DNA of 64,000 nucleotides from Acerihabitans sp047324305. GTDB taxonomy: Bacteria > Pseudomonadota > Gammaproteobacteria > Enterobacterales > Enterobacteriaceae. Position 1 is the first letter of the stretch. Each line of letters starts with the position of its first letter. Location: contig NZ_CP178740.1 in the NCBI RefSeq assembly GCF_047324305.1, forward strand, positions 248,001 to 312,000, given 5' to 3'. The notes beneath the pieces were generated by a model that was not told the DNA's origin, did not search any database, and worked only from the letters and a program-made list of their open reading frames with translations. Of the stretch, positions 8,631 through 18,211 are shown in pieces. Position numbers and translations under genes: made by a program.

Positions 8631-9364
8631 GATCGCCGCGCCTTATCAGCCAGCGCCACCGCCCACGGGCGATGACGGTCCTGTTGCAATATCAGGTTGC
8701 GTAAACGCATCAGCGTCAGGGTGGCGAAAAACAGCAGGTAACCGAAGATCGCCCAGCGCAGCGGAGTGCGCATGCTGGGATCAATGCTTTGTTGCATATT
8801 GGTCGAGCCTTGATGCAGGGTATTCCACCACTGCACAGAGTAATGAATAATCGGGATATTGACCACGCCCACCAGGATCAGGATGCCGGCGGCGCGCCCG
8901 GCCAGGCGCCGATCTTCAAACGCGTTGTACAGCGCCATAACGCCGAGGTAGAGAAACAGCAATACCAGCTCCGAGGTCAGCCGGGCGTCCCATACCCACC
9001 AGGTACCCCACATGGGTTTGCCCCAGGCGGAGCCGGTAACCAGCGCGATAAAGGTAAACGCCGCCCCCACCGGCGCCATGGCCGCCGCCGCCAAATCGGC
9101 CATCTTCATCTGCCAGACCAGGCCGATAAACGCGGCAACGGCCATCGCGGCATAGATACCCATGGACCACATGGCGGCGGGCACATGGATATACATGATG
9201 CGGACACTATCGCCCTGCTGATAGTCCGGCGGGGCGAAACCGAATCCCCAGCCCCAGCCGAGCAACAGCGTCGCCGCGCTCGCCAGCGCCAGAACCGGTA
9301 TCAGCCGGCCGCACAGCTGGTACAGCCGCTCCGGCTTCGCCCACAAATGTAGTGTCTTCCACAT
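8627..9364 (-). CDS. ccmC: CcmC, haem delivery membrane protein
   Basis: Six-helix membrane protein that hands haem to CcmE. The protein has 245 residues with the tryptophan-rich motif WGTWWVWDARLTSELVLL nearly identical to E. coli, flanked by conserved histidine loops (IHVPAAMWSMG and IIHYSVQWWNTLHQG). The start MWKTLHLWAKPERLYQ aligns with E. coli MWKTLHQLA; the open frame begins 11 codons earlier but those residues are not conserved. A 60-bp gap separates it from ccmB. Confidence 0.95.
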   Translation of the reverse strand: MWKTLHLWAKPERLYQLCGRLIPVLALASAATLLLGWGWGFGFAPPDYQQGDSVRIMYIHVPAAMWSMGIYAAMAVAAFIGLVWQMKMADLAAAAMAPVGAAFTFIALVTGSAWGKPMWGTWWVWDARLTSELVLLFLYLGVMALYNAFEDRRLAGRAAGILILVGVVNIPIIHYSVQWWNTLHQGSTNMQQSIDPSMRTPLRWAIFGYLLFFATLTLMRLRNLILQQDRHRPWAVALADKARRS

Positions 9365-9424
9365 TATTGTTTTGCTCACAGTAAAAATACATAACACGGC
9401 CTGTTCTTGCCGGCAGGCCGCAGG

Positions 9425-10084
9425 TTATTGCAGACTCACGCGCAGCGCGGCGGCGGCAGCGAAAGGCGCCAGCAGCGCGCTTCCCGCCAGCAGGGCGCCG
9501 AGGATCGCCAGATAGCCGTCAAAGGGCAGCCCCTGCGCGGCGTTATCCAGCGCGGCGGTGGCAAATATCAGTACCGGTATAAATAATGGCAGCAAGAGCA
9601 GGCTTAGCAGCACCCCGCCTTTACGCAATCCCAGGGTCAGGCCGGCGCCGATAGCGCCGATCAGGCTCAGGGTGGGCGTTCCCAGTAATAACGACAGCGC
9701 CATTGCCTGCCAGGTGTGGCGGTCCAGCGCCAGGAACAGGGCCACCAGCGGCGATAGCAGCAGCAGCGGCAACCCGGTGACCAGCCAATGCGCGCAAACC
9801 TTGCCCATTACCACCAGCGGCAGCGGCAGCGGCGACAGCAGCAACTGCTCAAGCGTGCCGTCATGAAAATCATCGCGGAACAACCGCTCCAGCGACAGCA
9901 GGCAAGCCAGCAAAGCCGCCACCCAGATGACGCCCGGCGCGATCCGCCGCAACAGCTGCGGTTCCGGCCCCACCCCCAGCGGGAATAACGTAATCACGAT
10001 CAGGAAAAACCACAGCGGATTCACGATATCGGCGCGGTTGCGCAAGGCCAGCCGCAGCTCGCGGCGCACAATCAGCCAGAACAT
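9425..10084 (-). CDS. ccmB: CcmB, haem exporter ABC permease
   Basis: Membrane subunit of the CcmAB ABC module, which uses ATP to release holo-CcmE. It has 219 residues with six predicted membrane segments. The blocks NPLWFFLIVITLFPLGVGPEPQLL and DGYLAILGALLAGSALL closely match E. coli CcmB. Its start lies 13 bp inside the ccmA reading frame. Confidence 0.95.
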   Translation of the reverse strand: MFWLIVRRELRLALRNRADIVNPLWFFLIVITLFPLGVGPEPQLLRRIAPGVIWVAALLACLLSLERLFRDDFHDGTLEQLLLSPLPLPLVVMGKVCAHWLVTGLPLLLLSPLVALFLALDRHTWQAMALSLLLGTPTLSLIGAIGAGLTLGLRKGGVLLSLLLLPLFIPVLIFATAALDNAAQGLPFDGYLAILGALLAGSALLAPFAAAAALRVSLQ

Positions 10085-10719
10085 GGCGCCGCCTCCCCCT
10101 GCCCTGCGCCCAGGGCCATTTTGCGCACCCGCGCTTGCGTGTCCGGCAGCGCCTGATGGGTGGTCAGCAGCACGCTGCCCCGCGCGTCGGCGTGCGCGGC
10201 AAACAACGACATCAGCTGCGCCACGCCTTGTTGATCGATGGCGGTCAGCGGTTCATCCAGGATCCACAGCATCGCGGAGCTCAGCCACAAACGGGCCAGC
10301 GCGATACGGCGCTGCTGGCCCGCGGACAACCCCGTCGCGGGCAGGTCCTCGTAGCCCGACAACCCCACATGCTCCAACGCCCGCCACAGGTCCGCCTCAT
10401 TGCGTCCGCCGCCGCCCAGCGCCTGGAAGAACGCCAGGTTTTCCAGCGGCGTCAGGGACAAATTAATCCCGGATAGATGGCCGATAAAAAGCATCTCGCG
10501 GTGATACAACCCGCGCTCGCGGCGAATCGGTTGCTGCCGCCAGCTGACCTGGCCCTCGTCCGGCTGCGCCAGCCCGGCCAGGATCCGCAGTAAAGAGGTT
10601 TTACCGGCGCCGTTGGCGCCCTCGACCTGGACAATGTCGCCGGGGGAAATGCGGAAGCTCAATCCGGAAAACAACACGCGATCATCACGAATACAGGACA
10701 GGTTGTTTGCTTCCAGCAT
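10072..10719 (-). CDS. ccmA: CcmA, haem exporter ATPase
   Basis: ATPase of the CcmABCD complex and first gene of the minus-strand ccm operon, which runs ccmABCDEFGHI. The protein has 215 residues with Walker A GANGAGKT at 34-41, signature LSAGQQRR, Walker B WILDEP and switch histidine in LLTTHQ. The operon lies between mlaA and yfdC; no nap or nrf genes are visible in this window. Confidence 0.95.
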   Translation of the reverse strand: MLEANNLSCIRDDRVLFSGLSFRISPGDIVQVEGANGAGKTSLLRILAGLAQPDEGQVSWRQQPIRRERGLYHREMLFIGHLSGINLSLTPLENLAFFQALGGGGRNEADLWRALEHVGLSGYEDLPATGLSAGQQRRIALARLWLSSAMLWILDEPLTAIDQQGVAQLMSLFAAHADARGSVLLTTHQALPDTQARVRKMALGAGQGEAAPCSG

Positions 10720-11018
10720 CAGAAACCCAATTCATCATTAATTGTATGGCGATCATAGCATAGGCGACTATCGCAGCGCTGTTCATCGCCATTGCATTCT
10801 TTTTCGGTCCAAGAAGGATTGTATTAGATCAATAAAACGCAACAAATACCAGCAAAGTTAAAATTTTGTTACGTATTGCCCCCCGCTGGTGACAATTCTA
10901 CCGGCGACTCCGCCGACCCGGCGGACTTCTTTTAGCGCCGCCGGAACAAAATACCGCTACGCTTATTGATTAACAGCGAATGTATTAATAACCCGACGGA
11001 TACGGATGAGGAATGCGG

Positions 11019-11960
11019 ATGAGCGAGACCAACAAACATGATGATCCCGGCGTCGCCGTGGAGAGTGACGAGCATGACGCCAATACCGATATCGAGGTGA
11101 AAGAACAGAATCTTCCTTCGCGCGCCGCCGCCATACATGAAATGATCCGCGAAGAGGGTGAAAAGGAGCTGGAACGCGACGGCCAGGCGCTGCTGTGGTC
11201 GGCGGTGGCCGCCGGCCTGTCGATGGGCGCGTCGCTGATGGCCAAGGGTATCCTGCATGCCCATCTGCCCGAGGGCGCCGCGGGCTTTTTGCTGGAAAAC
11301 CTGGGCTACACCCTGGGTTTTATTATTGTCATTATGTCGCGCCAGCAGCTGTTCACCGAGAACACCCTGACCGCAGTGCTGCCGATTATGCAAAAGCCCA
11401 CCGGCCATAATATCCTGATCCTGCTGCGATTGTGGGGCGTGGTGCTGCTGGGCAATCTTGCCGGCACCGCGGTGGTGGCGTTTGCCTTTCTCCATATGCC
11501 GATTTTTAATCCGGTCACGCGCGAGGCCTTTGTCGCCCTATCGCAGGCGATCATGGTCAATCCTCCCGGCGATATGTTCGCCAACGGCATTATTGCCGGC
11601 TGGATTATCGCCTCCATGGTCTGGATGATGCCTTCCGCGGGCAATGCCAAAATCCTGGTGATTATCCTGATGACCTATCTGGTGGGGATTGGCGATCTTA
11701 CCCATATTGTCGTGGGTTCGGTGGAAGTGTTCTACCTGGTCTTTAACGGCGATATCCCCTGGCATCACTTTATCTATCCGTTCGCCCTGCCCACCCTTGC
11801 CGGCAATATCGTCGGCGGCACCTTTATCTTTGCCCTGCTCAGCCATGCGCAGATCCGCAACGACCTCAGCCGCCAGCGCAAGGAAGCGCTGAAAAAAGAC
11901 GCCGCCCGCGACGGGCAACGGAAAGACCGCCGCCAGAAGGTGGATACCGGTGAGGAGTAG
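11019..11960 (+). CDS. yfdC: YfdC, formate/nitrite transporter family inner-membrane protein
   Basis: Member of the FNT channel family with a charged N-terminal extension; the substrate is not established. The protein has 313 residues: an acidic N-terminus, LPSRAAAIHEMIREEGEKELERD, then about six membrane segments with QQLFTENTLTAVLPIMQKPT and GDLTHIVVGSVEVFYLVFNG, both strongly conserved with E. coli YfdC. A basic tail follows. ATG 11019 has GAGGA at a 6-bp distance; the ATG at 11013 abuts that sequence and is less likely. It is immediately upstream of argW, as in E. coli. Confidence 0.93.
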   Translation: MSETNKHDDPGVAVESDEHDANTDIEVKEQNLPSRAAAIHEMIREEGEKELERDGQALLWSAVAAGLSMGASLMAKGILHAHLPEGAAGFLLENLGYTLGFIIVIMSRQQLFTENTLTAVLPIMQKPTGHNILILLRLWGVVLLGNLAGTAVVAFAFLHMPIFNPVTREAFVALSQAIMVNPPGDMFANGIIAGWIIASMVWMMPSAGNAKILVIILMTYLVGIGDLTHIVVGSVEVFYLVFNGDIPWHHFIYPFALPTLAGNIVGGTFIFALLSHAQIRNDLSRQRKEALKKDAARDGQRKDRRQKVDTGEE

Positions 11961-12067
11961 CACGGCAGGGACTGGCGGCGGAGGCCCTGACTGCCGCGCC
12001 GCGCGCGGGCAAACGGATTTTTTTGCCCGCGTTTGTCGAAGGAATGAGCAAACGCGCCGTTAAGTGC

Positions 12068-12095
12068 TTATTTTCGGTGCATAATCGGGTATAAT
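12068..12095 (+). promoter_or_regulatory. Candidate argW promoter
   Basis: A perfect TATAAT (12090-12095) lies 15 bp before the tRNA. A weak TTATTT (12068-12073) stands 16 bp upstream as -35, followed by a GC-rich stretch before the tRNA. Confidence 0.6.
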
Positions 12096-12110
12096 CATGC
12101 CCGCTACAGG

Positions 12111-12185
12111 GTCCTCGTAGTTAAACGGATATAACAAGCCCCTCCTAAGGGCTAGTTACAGGTTCGATTCCTGTCGGGGACACCA
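12111..12185 (+). tRNA. argW: tRNA-Arg (CCT anticodon)
   Basis: 75-nt tRNA with encoded CCA. The acceptor GTCCTCG pairs imperfectly with CGGGGAC. The anticodon stem-loop GCCCCTCCTAAGGGC carries CCT, and the T arm CAGGTTCGATTCCTG is intact. Sequence and context (after yfdC) match E. coli argW, a known integration site for KplE1/CPS-53 and Sf6-like P22-type phages. It marks the left edge of the AT-rich island. Confidence 0.97.
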
Positions 12186-13037
12186 ACACCGCCTAAATCC
12201 GCGTAAACCCAACTAAACAGATCACCATACGATCCCCGTCACATCTGCGGCCGAGCTAAACCCACCTAAACGGATATAACTTCCAAACAAAGAACAAGTG
12301 GGGGTATTATCCGGGGTATCGCAAACTACCCCATTTTAATAAACCCTTAAATCAAATATTATTGCCCTATTTAAAAACGAACGAATATCAAAAATATGAT
12401 TTTAAAAAATAAAATTGAGAAATGGATAAAAAACAAACCTTCATTTCTTTCCTTCCTGATAGGCCATACGGGTGACCTTTCGATAACCAATATCTCATTG
12501 AAGCGATAAGTTTATCCAGCAATGGGCTTAAAATTATATTTTTCGACGGAATAGTCTTGAGCATCACTGGGAATCCAAGGCTTTTGGCAAAAGACGATTA
12601 AATGAGGATAATAGATTTTAAAGAACTCTTTTTCTTCGTAAAAGGAAATTTTTTAAAGAAATATACCCATGGAGATGTGACCATCAATGGTTTTTAACAA
12701 ATTTCCTCATATCGTTCACACACAACGTGATCACGCCTGATATGCTCCCCCCATCCTCCACATCGACCAATTGCACGAAGCCAAAGTAGCCGACCTGCCG
12801 AGTTTAGCAAAGACAAAGTGGTGCCTCCAATCCGGGGCACCTAAAATATACTTCAGTAGCTTCCCATGACAGCATTAAAGTCATCCATATTATCGATTTA
12901 TAGCTTTTTAAGCGCATCTTCATCGGCATTCAATGTCATATGCATACTTCAAAACGTCACCCATGAACCGAGGGTCGGCCTATGCAAGATAAGCGGTGGA
13001 GCGAATAACAATCAAATCAAGGCCCCTTTCCTTGCCA
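12186..13037. other. AT-rich gene-free stretch after argW
   Basis: 850 bases with no supportable gene. The first 100 bp hold short repeats. Around 12300-12335 is GTGGGGGTATTATCCGGGGT, a G-rich motif of the kind seen before integrase genes at tRNA sites, but no integrase frame follows. A GGTGCC/GGCACC hairpin is at about 12822-12842. The base composition changes sharply to AT-rich near 12340. Confidence 0.5.
12189..12280. repeat. Short direct repeats next to argW, including an argW 5' segment
   Basis: The 14-mer TAAACGGATATAAC occurs inside argW (12122-12135) and again at 12267-12280. Between them, GTAAACCCAACTAAACAGAT and CTAAACCCACCTAAACGGAT form an imperfect repeat pair. These could be integrase arm-type sites or remnants of an attachment region. 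Confidence 0.55.
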
Positions 13038-15224
13038 TTAATAAAACCTCACGCGATAAGTCAAGGTATTAGTGAAAGAAATAACTGGTCTAGAATCTGC
13101 CGGCCAAGTAATTGAAAACAAGCCAGCTGTAGATTCAAATACAACAATTGCACCTGTTGCGGGTATGTTTGATGAGGCAGTTTGTTTCCTTATTATATAT
13201 TCCCCATGACCATTACCATTTGAGCCCTCTATAACTATATGGCAGATGCCATTAATGCCCACCAACCAGTCCGGTATTACAAGAGATTCACCAGACGTCG
13301 CTGCATACTCAAATTTGAACTGTTCTGGTTGAGAAAAACTTCCAGCAGAAACATTTAACGGTTGATTTGTACAGTTTATAAAGACGCAGTCAATATATGC
13401 CTGTTTCTTATCGATGTCACTAAAGACAACATTTACAAATGTAGTATTCCGGTATTTCAATATATTGGTAGGTGTATTTTGCAACAGACCTGCACCAAAT
13501 TTTTTTATTACACAATGCTCTATTATCACTCTGCCTTGATTAGTTATTTTCAACATGGGCGAAGTCGTGTCAGCGCCATTGATAGTTTCACCAGTGATAA
13601 AGGCTTCCGATGTCACCGAATTTGCACCAAAATTACCCAACGGCCCCTTCGATGTACCACCAATTATTACCGCAAAGTTCCTTCCACCGCCAAATATTAG
13701 GGAATCAGCACTTTCTGTAACACGACGTGAGCCGATTATAGATATTTGCTCACGACTGGTCCCAATATAAGCCTGATATAAGGTACTGAAACTACCAAAA
13801 CCAATTGTTAAAAGTGAAGATGTATCAGCCGCGCTTATCCCACTATAATCACTAAAATCTCTCCTATTACCTGAAAAAACGTCGCCTACAGAGCATCCAA
13901 AAGTACCATTATCAATATGGTAGGCACCCATTTGATATTGATCTCCGTTTTCAAATAACATATCAGAATACTGGCAACCAATACTAGATACTAAATTTCT
14001 GTTCCACACACCCTTTAGTTGCTGAGCTGTATAGCTATTACCAATTGCAGTCATAATAGCCAACTCTGTGGAAGCAATTGCGACGCCATTGGCATAACAT
14101 GCATTAAATCCCGTAATAACATTACTCCGCGCTTCCTGTCCTTCTGAATATAAACAGCAGGCACCAGAAGAACGCTCCGCTGCAGTTGGCCCGATAAGAG
14201 TATTGCCCACAAAAAAACCATGTGATGCATTATCGCTATCCATCAAGTCACCAAAAAATGCTAGCGTACCGTCTAACGCATGACTATCAACAACACTATT
14301 ATTGATACGGCAGAAAGTGGAGTAACCACCGGTAAGTAAAGATGCCTTTGCATTTCCGTTCCAATGCCGCTGCCCTCTGACATGTATATTATCGAAACGG
14401 CAAGCATATGCTTGGTCCATGTAGGCGCTAAAATCATAACCGCCATTTATATAAACATTACTTATATCAAAGTATTTAGACTGTTCTATTGAAGCAGTTC
14501 CATTGCCAGTATTATTCAAGCCTGTGCTATCAAAACCTAATCCCTTGATTTCTCCATATTCAAAACCTCTTGCTCGAACTTGCCAGCCCGTTCCGGTGCT
14601 GGTTCCTGTCACCAGATTCAAAATCGATTGGTATTTACCTTGACCCCGCAACTGAAATCTTTTAAAAGCATATTGAATGGCTGGAATTTCTGTATATAAA
14701 ATTGGATTTTTTGATATAAGTGACCCGTTGGGAATAGCGAGACTTTTATCCGTCATATCAGGATAAGTAGTTGGTATAGCTGTAATCTCATTCGGGTAAC
14801 CTGGAACAACATCTTTACCTACTTGTGCCGAATCCAGAACATTTTGAACAGTCCTGCCTCTATGATTTACCAATGAACTACCATTTTCCGATGCTAATTC
14901 CAATGCCAAATCTGCGGAATCATTAATAACCCAAGCCCCAGCGCGATAGATCTTATTAAGATTACCCGTCGTATTAAAATATTGATCACCCTCATTTGCC
15001 GCTTCAGGGTCGACAGCACTTGGAGCCAAGATATGCACTGCCCTTGCCTCATCGGCTGCAAACCGAGCTTCCACTGTGCCAGAAGTAGTTCCAATCAACG
15101 TTCCACCACTGGATGATGACATTGCACTGGACAGGGTACCGATAGCGGCTGTCAATTCTTCTTGAGAAACAAGGTCGTTGTATTCTTCGGCTGTAGGGAT
15201 CACGCCGGTAACCGATGTTGGCAT
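13038..15224 (-). CDS. Tailspike A1 (A-type anchor, unique receptor-binding body)
   Basis: Phage-type tailspike of 728 residues. The N-terminal anchor (about 1-110, starting MPTSVTGVIPTAEEYNDLV) is nearly the same as in the second A-type spike. It contains a helical EELTAAIGTLSSAMSSSSGG stretch and the block NEGDQYFNTTGNLNKIYRAGAW. The middle (about 150-600) is rich in G, N, S and short beta-strand repeats typical of a right-handed beta-helix, and is unlike the other spikes. The C-terminal FSITWPADSRPVISFT block resembles the ends of A2, B1 and the P22-type spike. GGAG lies 7 bp before the ATG. A LexA-like box is 75 bp upstream. The target is unknown, probably a surface glycan. Confidence 0.85.
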   Translation of the reverse strand: MPTSVTGVIPTAEEYNDLVSQEELTAAIGTLSSAMSSSSGGTLIGTTSGTVEARFAADEARAVHILAPSAVDPEAANEGDQYFNTTGNLNKIYRAGAWVINDSADLALELASENGSSLVNHRGRTVQNVLDSAQVGKDVVPGYPNEITAIPTTYPDMTDKSLAIPNGSLISKNPILYTEIPAIQYAFKRFQLRGQGKYQSILNLVTGTSTGTGWQVRARGFEYGEIKGLGFDSTGLNNTGNGTASIEQSKYFDISNVYINGGYDFSAYMDQAYACRFDNIHVRGQRHWNGNAKASLLTGGYSTFCRINNSVVDSHALDGTLAFFGDLMDSDNASHGFFVGNTLIGPTAAERSSGACCLYSEGQEARSNVITGFNACYANGVAIASTELAIMTAIGNSYTAQQLKGVWNRNLVSSIGCQYSDMLFENGDQYQMGAYHIDNGTFGCSVGDVFSGNRRDFSDYSGISAADTSSLLTIGFGSFSTLYQAYIGTSREQISIIGSRRVTESADSLIFGGGRNFAVIIGGTSKGPLGNFGANSVTSEAFITGETINGADTTSPMLKITNQGRVIIEHCVIKKFGAGLLQNTPTNILKYRNTTFVNVVFSDIDKKQAYIDCVFINCTNQPLNVSAGSFSQPEQFKFEYAATSGESLVIPDWLVGINGICHIVIEGSNGNGHGEYIIRKQTASSNIPATGAIVVFESTAGLFSITWPADSRPVISFTNTLTYRVRFY

Positions 15225-15625
15225 AACCTATCTCCATTGATGCTGATGATAAGAGTAAAGCTTCGAACCAGAAGCTATGTATGCAGACATACATAAACTA
15301 CTGTATGTATTTACAGGCTATGCTATTACAAAAGATTTGTGAAGACGCAAGGCAGAAAATTGTAGTAGGTGGTTGAGCGGCATGGAGATTTAGTTGCATG
15401 GCACAATGATGTGTTTACAAACTCACATGGGCCATTTTTAGCCTTATCATTAAGACATTATCTGATTTTCTCCGATTTCGATCCTATTAACCAAAAAAAT
15501 AATATCGTTAGATTTCCGAATTATTTAATAAGTAAGGGAAAATCATGCCCAGTAATCCTCTCTTAGATACTAACAATCTGTCTGATGTTGCCAACATTGC
15601 GACCGCACGGGAAAATCTGGATGTT
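14895..15625. repeat. Direct duplication, copy 1 (anchor A / LexA box / anchor B)
   Basis: Covers the A1 N-terminal coding part, the divergent intergenic region and the first 27 codons of B1. The same arrangement recurs in the same orientation at about 20250-20982. The A anchors, the upstream sequence around CCTATCTCCA...TGATGATAAGAG and the sequence ATAATATCGTT.GATTTCCGAAT before B are clearly homologous. Boundaries are estimated by eye. Confidence 0.8.
15299..15318. promoter_or_regulatory. LexA (SOS) box between spikes A1 and B1
   Basis: TACTGTATGTATTTACAGGC: the core CTGT-N8-ACAG is perfect (15301-15316), with the AT-rich spacer and 5' TA of the enterobacterial LexA consensus. It is 75 bp from the A1 start and 228 bp from B1. 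On the minus strand a candidate TTGTAA-N16-TACATA promoter overlaps it, which would allow LexA repression of A1. Confidence 0.85.
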
Positions 15626-17596
15626 GATTCCAGGGATGAAGCACAGGCACGTATTGATGAGTTCAGTACTATATTAGCGGCATCCGATGGAGCAAAGCTT
15701 GTAGGCCGATGTGCCGATGTCGCTACTTTACGAACGCTAGTCCCTTCGGAATCGGGGCAGCAAATAGCGCTTCTTTCATACTATCCATTGTGGGAAACAA
15801 ATAAGACATCACCTGCTGGAGGGGGAAGCCTTACGGCATTAGCCAACACTGACCTTGTTGATGATGGTGGACGTGTATTCAGGGTAAATACTCATTGGGT
15901 GTGGCTCCGTGATGAAACGGAAAGGTCTTTAACCGCCTATGATTTTGGTGCTCATGGACAAGGGACGAGTTACGACGATACATCGGCAGTCCAGAATTGG
16001 TTGAACTATGCTGCCGCATCAGGTGGTGCATCGATCTCTATAGGCAACCGCGGTTCGTTTAACATCACTTCCCAACTAGAGTTAAATCGTTCGGCGGGGA
16101 GCAATCTTTTGGGAAAGTGCCTGGACTTCTCGGGAACGAGGCTGCTGGTAAACTATGGTACGGTCATTGGGAATTGGACTTCATTCGGTGATTGGACTTT
16201 AACGGGCGCGACGGTAGTCAATGATACGACAAACAACTTGCTTGCATTTTCATCTGATGGTCTATCTTCTCAGGGCAAGGCCTCGATATCATTAACTGGC
16301 CTAACCGTTGGACAAATTTATACCGTTCAGGTCGAGGTTCAAACCTGGACCACTGCTCAAGAGACGACAATAGGTATCTACTGGAACGGTGCAACAATAA
16401 TACGTCGTCCCGATGCCGGAGTGGGCGTGTATCTGGCTGAGATTGAAGCCACGGCAACGAGCGGAACTTTGCAAATTCAGCAAAATGATGGACAGGCAAT
16501 ATTTTCAGTATCGAGAGTTGATGTTCGCTTAGCCGCCTTTGGCCTGAGGGTATACCAAACGGGGACTAATTCTATCCATCAGTTTATCAATATTCGAGGG
16601 GCTCGCTTCGAGGCTGTTAACACAGCATGTCTTGGGGGGATTCGATTAGACGACATTAATGATGGTGTATTTGAGTATTGTAAGTATGTAGGCTTTACCA
16701 ATGGTCCAGCGATATTACACGATAACCTTACAAACTGGTCTGAAAATAATTTTCACTTAAAGCCTGAATTCGTCAATTGTAAGTATGGGTTTCGATTTTC
16801 GAGACCTGTACGAGGCACTACTGACTTATCAAGCTTTGCAAGAATGACCGTTATTGATCCTTTTATCGCAGGCGTAGAATATTTTTCATACATGGATAAG
16901 GGTACAGCGGTATATGATAGTGAATTTGGAACCGTTTGCGGAAATATTACTGCAGTGACGAAAGCTATATATCATCTTTCTGGTGATCAGACTGGCACAA
17001 TTCTTCAAGGAACCCGTGCAGAAGTAAATGCCACGCATCCCGACGGGTTTGGGATGGTGGAATACGGGTATCTCGATCTGAGGCGGGCTGCTTTTTTATT
17101 ATCAACACCAAAAACAGGCGGGTTTCGCCGCATTAAGGGCTTCACGGCGGGGACCGTTTGGCGCCCAATATACCACGACGGAGGCGATTTCTCTAACAGC
17201 CCCGTATGGCTGAAGAAAATAAACTGGCGCCCTGATACAACTCAAAGTCTATTTCCAATCGAACAGGAATGGTCAGAGATAATTCTCGGAGTAGTCGCAG
17301 AAACCACCTCCACTGTTAATAATGCGGGCACACTTTCCGTGACACATGGGATTGTCCAGCTTGATATTTCCCTTCGCACTAGTGGTGGTGATACTCTGCA
17401 AGGATCACGCCTCTCCATAATTCTTGCAAAAGGTTCAGCGACCTCGTCCACACCAACGACCAACACGCTGATCGCTGTTACTGCAGGTTCAGAAGTGATT
17501 GCCGTGTCTTGGGCTGGCGGGTCAAGCCCCACGATTTCATTCTCCGGATCCACAAATACGCGAAGTTTCGCTATTAAAGCACGATGGGTACAATAG
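15545..17596 (+). CDS. Tailspike B1 (B-type anchor, shared beta-helix module)
   Basis: Tailspike-like protein of 683 residues. It starts with the short anchor MPSNPLLDTNNLSDVANIAT, whose NNLSDV..ATAR..L pattern is common in tail-fibre N-termini. From about 132 a pectate-lyase-superfamily beta-helix begins (YDFGAHGQGTSYDDTSAVQNW). The central part shares with A2 and the P22-type spike the landmarks LTGLTVG, WSEN, SSFAR, YDS..G...GNIT and HLSGDQT.T.L.G.R. It ends with the common C-terminal WAGGSSPTISFSG block. AAGGGA precedes the ATG. It is likely a glycan-binding or -cleaving receptor-binding protein; specificity cannot be read from sequence. Confidence 0.85.
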   Translation: MPSNPLLDTNNLSDVANIATARENLDVDSRDEAQARIDEFSTILAASDGAKLVGRCADVATLRTLVPSESGQQIALLSYYPLWETNKTSPAGGGSLTALANTDLVDDGGRVFRVNTHWVWLRDETERSLTAYDFGAHGQGTSYDDTSAVQNWLNYAAASGGASISIGNRGSFNITSQLELNRSAGSNLLGKCLDFSGTRLLVNYGTVIGNWTSFGDWTLTGATVVNDTTNNLLAFSSDGLSSQGKASISLTGLTVGQIYTVQVEVQTWTTAQETTIGIYWNGATIIRRPDAGVGVYLAEIEATATSGTLQIQQNDGQAIFSVSRVDVRLAAFGLRVYQTGTNSIHQFINIRGARFEAVNTACLGGIRLDDINDGVFEYCKYVGFTNGPAILHDNLTNWSENNFHLKPEFVNCKYGFRFSRPVRGTTDLSSFARMTVIDPFIAGVEYFSYMDKGTAVYDSEFGTVCGNITAVTKAIYHLSGDQTGTILQGTRAEVNATHPDGFGMVEYGYLDLRRAAFLLSTPKTGGFRRIKGFTAGTVWRPIYHDGGDFSNSPVWLKKINWRPDTTQSLFPIEQEWSEIILGVVAETTSTVNNAGTLSVTHGIVQLDISLRTSGGDTLQGSRLSIILAKGSATSSTPTTNTLIAVTAGSEVIAVSWAGGSSPTISFSGSTNTRSFAIKARWVQ

Positions 17597-17694
17597 TGCC
17601 GGTGACAGCATCTTCTGTAGCGCATGCGTCGTTGACTGCGCCAGTGCCATCCCGGTAAGGTTCAGCGATTAATCATGACACAATAAGCCTATAA

Positions 17695-17715
17695 AGCCGA
17701 TGATAACGATCGGCT
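17695..17715. terminator. Hairpin downstream of B1
   Basis: AGCCGAT / ATCGGCT 7-bp stem with a 7-nt loop, about 100 bp after the B1 stop. No T tract, so only a weak terminator candidate. Confidence 0.35.
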
Positions 17716-17946
17716 CTATCCACCCAACCGGACTTTTAATCATAGGGGCGAATACTCCCAAGCAACTGAGCTTTCTGGACATGATTACGATGACATAATT
17801 ATTATCAACTGATATATAACAGTTTATAAATTAACAATGGAAACTGTGTACGCTATTATGAGCACGAACGATATTCATCGCATTACCCGGTTATCCTCTC
17901 CATCCCTTCCTATACTTGACCTCCCACTGCAACGAAGACGATCATC

Positions 17947-18172
17947 ATGTGCGCCCGACTTATCCAGATCGAAAACAGAGAACAATATCTCGAATCATAA
18001 AGCCAGACGATGAGTTTATCAGCATCCCCGACGGCGAACCGCTCTGATACAACGTCGCAACTGGAACCCGCGTTCTACTGTTGAACCAGCGCGAAAACAA
18101 TTACACCTCGACCCGGTGATGTGTGAACATCAGCCAGCCTGGGCAGAAGGGCGGACCCTTTTTCGGTTAATC
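17947..18172 (+). pseudogene. Degraded yedK copy
   Basis: Starts MCARLIQIENREQYLES then a stop, matching MCGRFAEFNTREHYLDFL of the intact yedK at 27013. Further on, GACGGCGAACCGCT, GTTCTACTGTTGAACCAGCG and CAGCCAGCCTGGGCAGAAGG line up with the intact gene across stops and frameshifts, covering about its first third before homology ends. The 60 bases upstream (TCTATACTTAAG-like TCCTATACTTGACC, CTGCAA) also match the region before the intact gene, so both came from one duplicated segment. Confidence 0.8.
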
Positions 18173-18211
18173 ACCGATTCGGGTCCAGCCAGAATGCATA
18201 ATTAGAAAAAA

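Noticed and set aside
12866..13072. 68-codon plus-strand ORF before tailspike A1
   Set aside because: Overlaps the end of the tailspike gene, no ribosome site and no recognisable similarity.
15276..15295. Perfect inverted repeat TATGTATG-CAGA-CATACATA next to the first LexA box
   Set aside because: Not conserved in the duplicate copy near 20640, unlike the LexA box, so probably not functional.
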